This document shows positions 13,366 to 16,121 of a stretch of 16,121 nt of DNA, one piece after another; within the stretch, counting starts at the first letter, position 1, and each line of letters opens with the position of its first letter. Source of the stretch: Thermoplasmatales archaeon JdFR-43 (GTDB lineage: Archaea > Thermoplasmatota > E2 > UBA202 > JdFR-43); the NCBI GenBank assembly GCA_002011355.1, contig MTNE01000177.1, positions 1-16,121 on the forward strand. The letters run 5' to 3'. Position numbers and translations under genes: made by a program. The notes under the pieces are model-generated. The model saw only the letters and a list, made by a program, of their open reading frames with translations. It did no database searches and was not told where the DNA came from.

Positions 13366-13566
13366 ATTATTTTCAAACATTTTGTCACGGTGCGGTAACC
13401 ACTGCCTTGATGGGATCCAGATAAAGAGAACGCTCCCTAAAAGGATTGCAAAAGAATTGAGTTTCTAGACAATTGAGGATAAGCACAGTTTTGCCTTATG
13501 TAAATGACTTCCGGAAACCCTTCAAATAGATAGGAATTCTTACTGCATCATATTGTGGGATGCGCC

Positions 13567-13589
13567 CCGGCTTCAGTCGGAGACTTTTT
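13567..13589 (+). terminator. Weak candidate terminator after the TraG-like gene
   Basis: CCGGC-TTCA-GTCGG is a 5-bp stem with one G-T pair, followed four bases later by TTTTT. It lies about 200 bases after the stop at 13365. The rest of 13366-13590 shows no gene or other structure I can support. Confidence 0.3.
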
Positions 13590-13590
13590 A

Positions 13591-14127
13591 TTAGCTTGAA
13601 GGATTCCTTTCGGATTCATGCTTTATCCACAGCAACCCAAAAGCTATTATCACGAGCAAAGAGATCGTATAAGAATACAAACTGAACCTTGTTTCGTTTG
13701 GAGACTTATAGGGATGCCACCTTAAAACAACCATTGAGAGGAAAAGAAATCCTGTCCATGGGAAAAACCATTTTTCAAGAAGGGGCCTCAGGCTGGAAAA
13801 ACACAAGACCCAGCAAGCTGTAATTCCCAACGAGAGATAATACACCAAAGGCACGAAAGCTGTGCCGCGAAAACTTCCTGGATTCGAGAGATATCGCCAA
13901 GAAAAAATTGAAAAGAAAGCAAGAAAAGTTAGAACCCCGTTCAAAGGGGGTTTCTGTCTAAATCGTGGAGAAATAGCAATCAAGACAACAATTAATGTAA
14001 AAACTACTGAACTTATAAGATCAAGTAGCCAAGGAAGGTTTAGGAAAAGCAGGGTTGGTACACAGAAACTGGCGATGGAATAGACGCTTGGGAAGACCCT
14101 GAAAAATCTTTCTTTTATGGGACCCAT
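13591..14127 (-). CDS. Polytopic membrane protein of unknown function, 178 aa
   Basis: About six hydrophobic segments (roughly 13-30, 33-52, 62-77, 91-110, 121-136 and 148-167) make this an integral membrane protein. No family, catalytic motif or transport motif is recognised. Its proposed start overlaps the last 13 bases of the upstream secreted-protein gene and there is no good SD, so translation is probably coupled to that gene. The pair lies between the TraG-like gene and the second recombinase and appears to be element cargo. Confidence 0.6.
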   Translation of the reverse strand: MGPIKERFFRVFPSVYSIASFCVPTLLFLNLPWLLDLISSVVFTLIVVLIAISPRFRQKPPLNGVLTFLAFFSIFSWRYLSNPGSFRGTAFVPLVYYLSLGITACWVLCFSSLRPLLEKWFFPWTGFLFLSMVVLRWHPYKSPNETRFSLYSYTISLLVIIAFGLLWIKHESERNPSS

Positions 14128-14465
14128 GGTCCGGGTTTCAGGGGAAGGTCGAAATCAGAAACCGCTAGAAAGTGAGCTACGCTGCCGCATACCAATACTG
14201 CCCCACTTTTGGGCACTTTAACCCATCCGTATAAGCCATCGCTTCTCAGGATTTCGACTTTAGCCTCGCCATCTGTTTTGTTTGTGTATTGAGTACATCC
14301 GTTTGAATTACTATAGACTTCCCATGTGCCCCCGAAATCCATTTGTATGAATTGTAGCACCAGAGGTCTAGTGAGCTCCGCTGCCTCTTTTGATATCCAG
14401 ATAAGCTGACCGCTACTGGCAGTGAAACCCAAAAGGACTGATAACACAAGCGCTATTTTTCTCAT
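14115..14465 (-). CDS. Secreted small protein of unknown function, 116 aa
   Basis: It begins with a clear Sec signal peptide, MRKIALVLSVLLGFTASSGQ, with a likely cleavage site near Ala15-Gly19. The mature part is about 97 residues, reads as beta-rich (FGGTWEVYSN, AKVEILRSDGLYGWVKV) and contains two cysteines (57 and 93) that could form a disulfide. No family is recognised. The start is supported by TAGGAGGGG 4 bases upstream. The longer open frame to 14639 would run antisense through the recombinase and is rejected. It overlaps the downstream membrane-protein gene by 13 bases, so the two probably act together. Confidence 0.7.
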   Translation of the reverse strand: MRKIALVLSVLLGFTASSGQLIWISKEAAELTRPLVLQFIQMDFGGTWEVYSNSNGCTQYTNKTDGEAKVEILRSDGLYGWVKVPKSGAVLVCGSVAHFLAVSDFDLPLKPGPWVP

Positions 14466-14497
14466 GGTTCCCCTCCTAAGAAGGGTTTTTCTTATCA

Positions 14498-14527
14498 AGT
14501 ATACTTTTGTTGCCATAAAGAGGTAAA
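14498..14527 (-). promoter_or_regulatory. Candidate promoter and palindrome between divergent genes
   Basis: On the minus strand, TTTACC (14527-14522), an 18-base spacer and TATACT (14503-14498) fit a sigma-70 promoter for the secreted-protein gene. A perfect palindrome AAGTATACTT (14497-14506) overlaps the -10 box and could be an operator shared with the divergent recombinase gene. Confidence 0.45.
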
Positions 14528-14545
14528 AAAAGAAGGTGTACCGGA

Positions 14546-16048
14546 GTGGAAGAAAGAAAACCCGTGGGGATCTGGATTCGGGTCTCAACTGAGGACCAAG
14601 CCAAAGGTGAAAGCCCCGAGCACCACGAGAAAAGGGCAAGGCTCTACGCCGAGGCCAAGGGTTGGGAGGTGAAGGAGGTCTATCACCTTGAGGCTGTCAG
14701 TGGTAAGTCGGTGATGAACCATCCTGAGACCCGGAGGATGCTTCGGGATATAAAGACGGGGAGGATAAAGGCCCTCATTTTCTCCAAGCTCGCGCGGCTC
14801 GCTCGAAACACAAAAGAGCTTTTGGAGTTTGCCGAGATCTTTCAGGAATACGGAGCCGACCTCATCTCGCTTCAGGAATCCATCGATACCTCAACCCCAG
14901 CGGGAAGGCTTTTCTACACCCTGATCGCTGCCATGGCCCAGTGGGAAAGGGAAGAGATCTCAGAGAGGGTTGCGGCATCTGTTCCCATCAGGGCAAAGCT
15001 TGGAAAGCCCTTAGGTGGACAGGCACCCTTTGGCTATCGCTGGGAGAACAAGAAGCTCGTCCCCGATCCAAAGGAAGCACCGATTAGAAGGCTCATCTAC
15101 GAGCTCTTTCTGGAACACAGAAGAATTAAGACCGTAGCAAGAATTCTAAACGAGATGGGTTACAGGACGAGGAGCGGGGCCAAATTCTCGGATACGACCG
15201 TGAGAAGATTGCTCCGTGACTCTACAGCCAAAGGCTATCACCGTGCTAACTACACAAAGAGCTTGGGCAAGAACAAGAAATGGGTCTTGAAACCGAAAGA
15301 GGAATGGGTTTACCAAAAGGTCGAACCCATTGTTTCAGAGGAACTGTGGAATCAATGCAATGCCATCCTGGATGAAAGGGAGAAAAAACACAAACGGCCA
15401 GCAAGGAAAACGGTCCATCTTTTCTCGGGGATCGTTTACTGCCACTGTGGCAAGAAGATGTATGTACCCTCAAACACGCCCAAGTACGTTTGTCATAACT
15501 GTAGGAACAAGATCAGAAAGGATGACTTGGAAGAGATCTTCAAAGAACAGTTGAAGAGTTTCTTCTTCTCTCCGGATGAGGTCTCGGCTTATCTGAGCAA
15601 GGCAGATCAGGTGATAAGAGAGAAGGAGGAGCTTCTGGAAAGCTTGATCAGAGAGAAAAAGGATGTTGAAAAGGAAAGGGAAAAGGTCTACCGGGCATAT
15701 ATCAACGATGAGATCGACCTCCACACCTTTGGCGCTCGTTTCCGACCCCTGGAGGAGAGGATAAGACAGATAGAGGAGCGGATCCCGGAGCTGCAGGCAG
15801 AGATCGACTTCCTGAAGATCCAGTATCTCTCAAGCGATGAGATCCTCCACGAGGCTAGAGATCTCTATTCCCGCTGGGAGAGCCTCACTTTCGAGGAGAA
15901 AAGAAAGATCGTCGAGACCATAGTGGAGAAGATCGTGATCGGAGAGGATGAGGTGACAATCCACCTCTGCTACATACCTTCTCCTCCTCCAAAAATGACG
16001 ACAACTTCTCAACACAACCTCAGGGGTTCATGGCCCCCACCAGCGTGA
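14546..16048 (+). CDS. Large serine recombinase 2 at the element edge, 500 aa
   Basis: The resolvase domain (about 1-150) has the nucleophile Ser14 in [11 protein letters not shown] and the arginine motif KLARLARN (81-88). The Recombinase domain (about 155-280) includes APFGYRW. A zinc ribbon (Cys299, Cys301, Cys316, Cys319) and a coiled coil (about 340-430) follow. These are the elements of an integrase-type large serine recombinase. Translation starts at GTG 14546, with AAGGTG 7 bases upstream. The last eight codons (residues 493-500, RGSWPPPA) lie beyond the junction in host comM DNA, read antisense. The tail of the protein should therefore differ in the excised circle. It is the most likely enzyme for the integration into comM. 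It shares little with recombinase 1 beyond the fold. Confidence 0.93.
   Translation: MEERKPVGIWIRVSTEDQAKGESPEHHEKRARLYAEAKGWEVKEVYHLEAVSGKSVMNHPETRRMLRDIKTGRIKALIFSKLARLARNTKELLEFAEIFQEYGADLISLQESIDTSTPAGRLFYTLIAAMAQWEREEISERVAASVPIRAKLGKPLGGQAPFGYRWENKKLVPDPKEAPIRRLIYELFLEHRRIKTVARILNEMGYRTRSGAKFSDTTVRRLLRDSTAKGYHRANYTKSLGKNKKWVLKPKEEWVYQKVEPIVSEELWNQCNAILDEREKKHKRPARKTVHLFSGIVYCHCGKKMYVPSNTPKYVCHNCRNKIRKDDLEEIFKEQLKSFFFSPDEVSAYLSKADQVIREKEELLESLIREKKDVEKEREKVYRAYINDEIDLHTFGARFRPLEERIRQIEERIPELQAEIDFLKIQYLSSDEILHEARDLYSRWESLTFEEKRKIVETIVEKIVIGEDEVTIHLCYIPSPPPKMTTTSQHNLRGSWPPPA
16018..16028. other. Integration junction (attL/attR-type) in comM
   Basis: Right of about 16021 the minus strand reads the conserved comM codons for Ala-Met-Asn-Pro. 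Intact relatives usually continue with Cys-Pro-Cys-Gly or similar. Here the sequence turns into element DNA within the next codon, producing TGA. G+C drops from about 69% to about 47% at this point. The exact crossover is uncertain by a few bases because of possible shared bases such as CAGGGG. Confidence 0.75.
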
Positions 16049-16121
16049 ACGCCGCCGGGAAGGTGACAGAGATCCCCGCCCGGGTGATGGTGATGGTGCG
16101 GTCCTCCAAGGGCTGGCGCAG
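16020..16121 (-). pseudogene. comM: Interrupted comM (Mg-chelatase-like AAA+ ATPase), 5' part continuing outside window
   Basis: The minus strand encodes [16 protein letters not shown] and then [15 protein letters not shown]. This is the strongly conserved stretch of ComM/YifB, where LRQPLE, PA-F and AMNP are family hallmarks of the Mg-chelatase-type ATPase domain. ComM is a hexameric branch-migration helicase used in natural transformation. After AMNP the frame hits TGA at 16022-16020, created by the inserted element. The protein therefore loses the rest of its ATPase domain and its C-terminus and should be inactive. Its upstream part lies to the right of the window and the lost 3' half should lie beyond the left end of the element. 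Its codon and base composition (about 69% G+C) reflect the host. Confidence 0.88.

Larger units (their letters stand above)
1..16021. mobile_element. Right-hand part of an integrated element inserted in comM (left end not in window)
   Basis: Base composition and gene content change sharply at about 16020. To the right is about 69% G+C DNA encoding ComM. To the left are two large serine recombinases, a TraG-like ATPase, plasmid-type small genes and cargo. None of the genes left of 16020 looks like a housekeeping gene, and no other comM half was found, so the left boundary must lie outside. The presence of two recombinases and a direct repeat at 8178/9204 suggests a composite of more than one element, so treating the whole window as one unit is an inference. 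Confidence 0.4.

Noticed and set aside
14466..14639. 58-codon extension of the secreted protein
   Set aside because: It runs antisense through the recombinase 2 start, and the internal start has an SD and yields a clean signal peptide.
1..16121. CRISPR array or cas genes accompanying the TPR-CHAT protease
   Set aside because: No regularly spaced repeats and no Cas-like proteins were found in the window, so a type III-E system is not supported here.

Overview
The window is a bacterial accessory region ending in a host chromosome junction. The last 100 bases (16022-16121) are about 69% G+C by direct count. On the minus strand they encode a conserved stretch of the ComM/YifB Mg-chelatase-like AAA+ ATPase. 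That reading frame is broken at its Ala-Met-Asn-Pro motif at about 16020, where A+T-richer DNA begins (about 47% G+C just inside). The rest of the window therefore looks like the right-hand part of a mobile element integrated into comM. Its left end is not in view. I cannot name the phylum: Shine-Dalgarno signals are of the AGGAGG type and terminators are Rho-independent. The gene types (zf-HC2/TPR-CHAT pair, large serine recombinases, PIN nuclease, proteasome-like hydrolase) fit uncultivated environmental bacteria.

Layout, left to right: (1) 3-3859, a plus-strand operon: the 3' part of a zf-HC2 (anti-sigma-type zinc finger) protein overlapping a 1047-residue TPR-CHAT caspase-like protease. 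(2) 4098-4330, a 63-residue protein of unknown function with a strong SD, a hairpin in front and a clear terminator. (3) 4443-6054, minus strand: a PIN-domain nuclease followed by a 47-codon stub of a DUF3800-like gene. (4) 6248-8235, plus strand: a 63-residue small protein and a large serine recombinase with an extra zinc-binding insertion. (5) 8283-9038, minus strand: an orphan proteasome-like Ntn hydrolase, bracketed by a 34-bp imperfect direct repeat (8178-8211 and 9204-9237). (6) 9319-9792, minus strand: a small three-helix membrane protein with a structured leader that masks part of its RBS. (7) 10269-11174, minus strand: a phospholipase-D-type nuclease lipoprotein with a lamin-tail domain. 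(8) 11303-11993, minus strand: a two-gene operon of plasmid/ICE-type small proteins. (9) 12076-13365, plus strand: a TraG/VirD4-like soluble ATPase. (10) 13591-14465, minus strand: two overlapping genes for a secreted and a membrane protein. (11) 14546-16048, plus strand: a second large serine recombinase whose last eight codons lie in host comM DNA.

How they may work together: the second recombinase sits at the element edge and is the natural candidate for catalysing integration into comM. The TraG-like ATPase and the plasmid-type small genes suggest a conjugative or mobilisable ancestry, but no relaxase is visible. The first recombinase with its nearby direct repeats suggests that a second element has nested or accreted. 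The zf-HC2/CHAT pair is the best candidate for an undescribed regulatory or defence module. By analogy with the CHAT protease Csx29 of type III-E CRISPR systems, the protease could cleave its partner, but this is inference.
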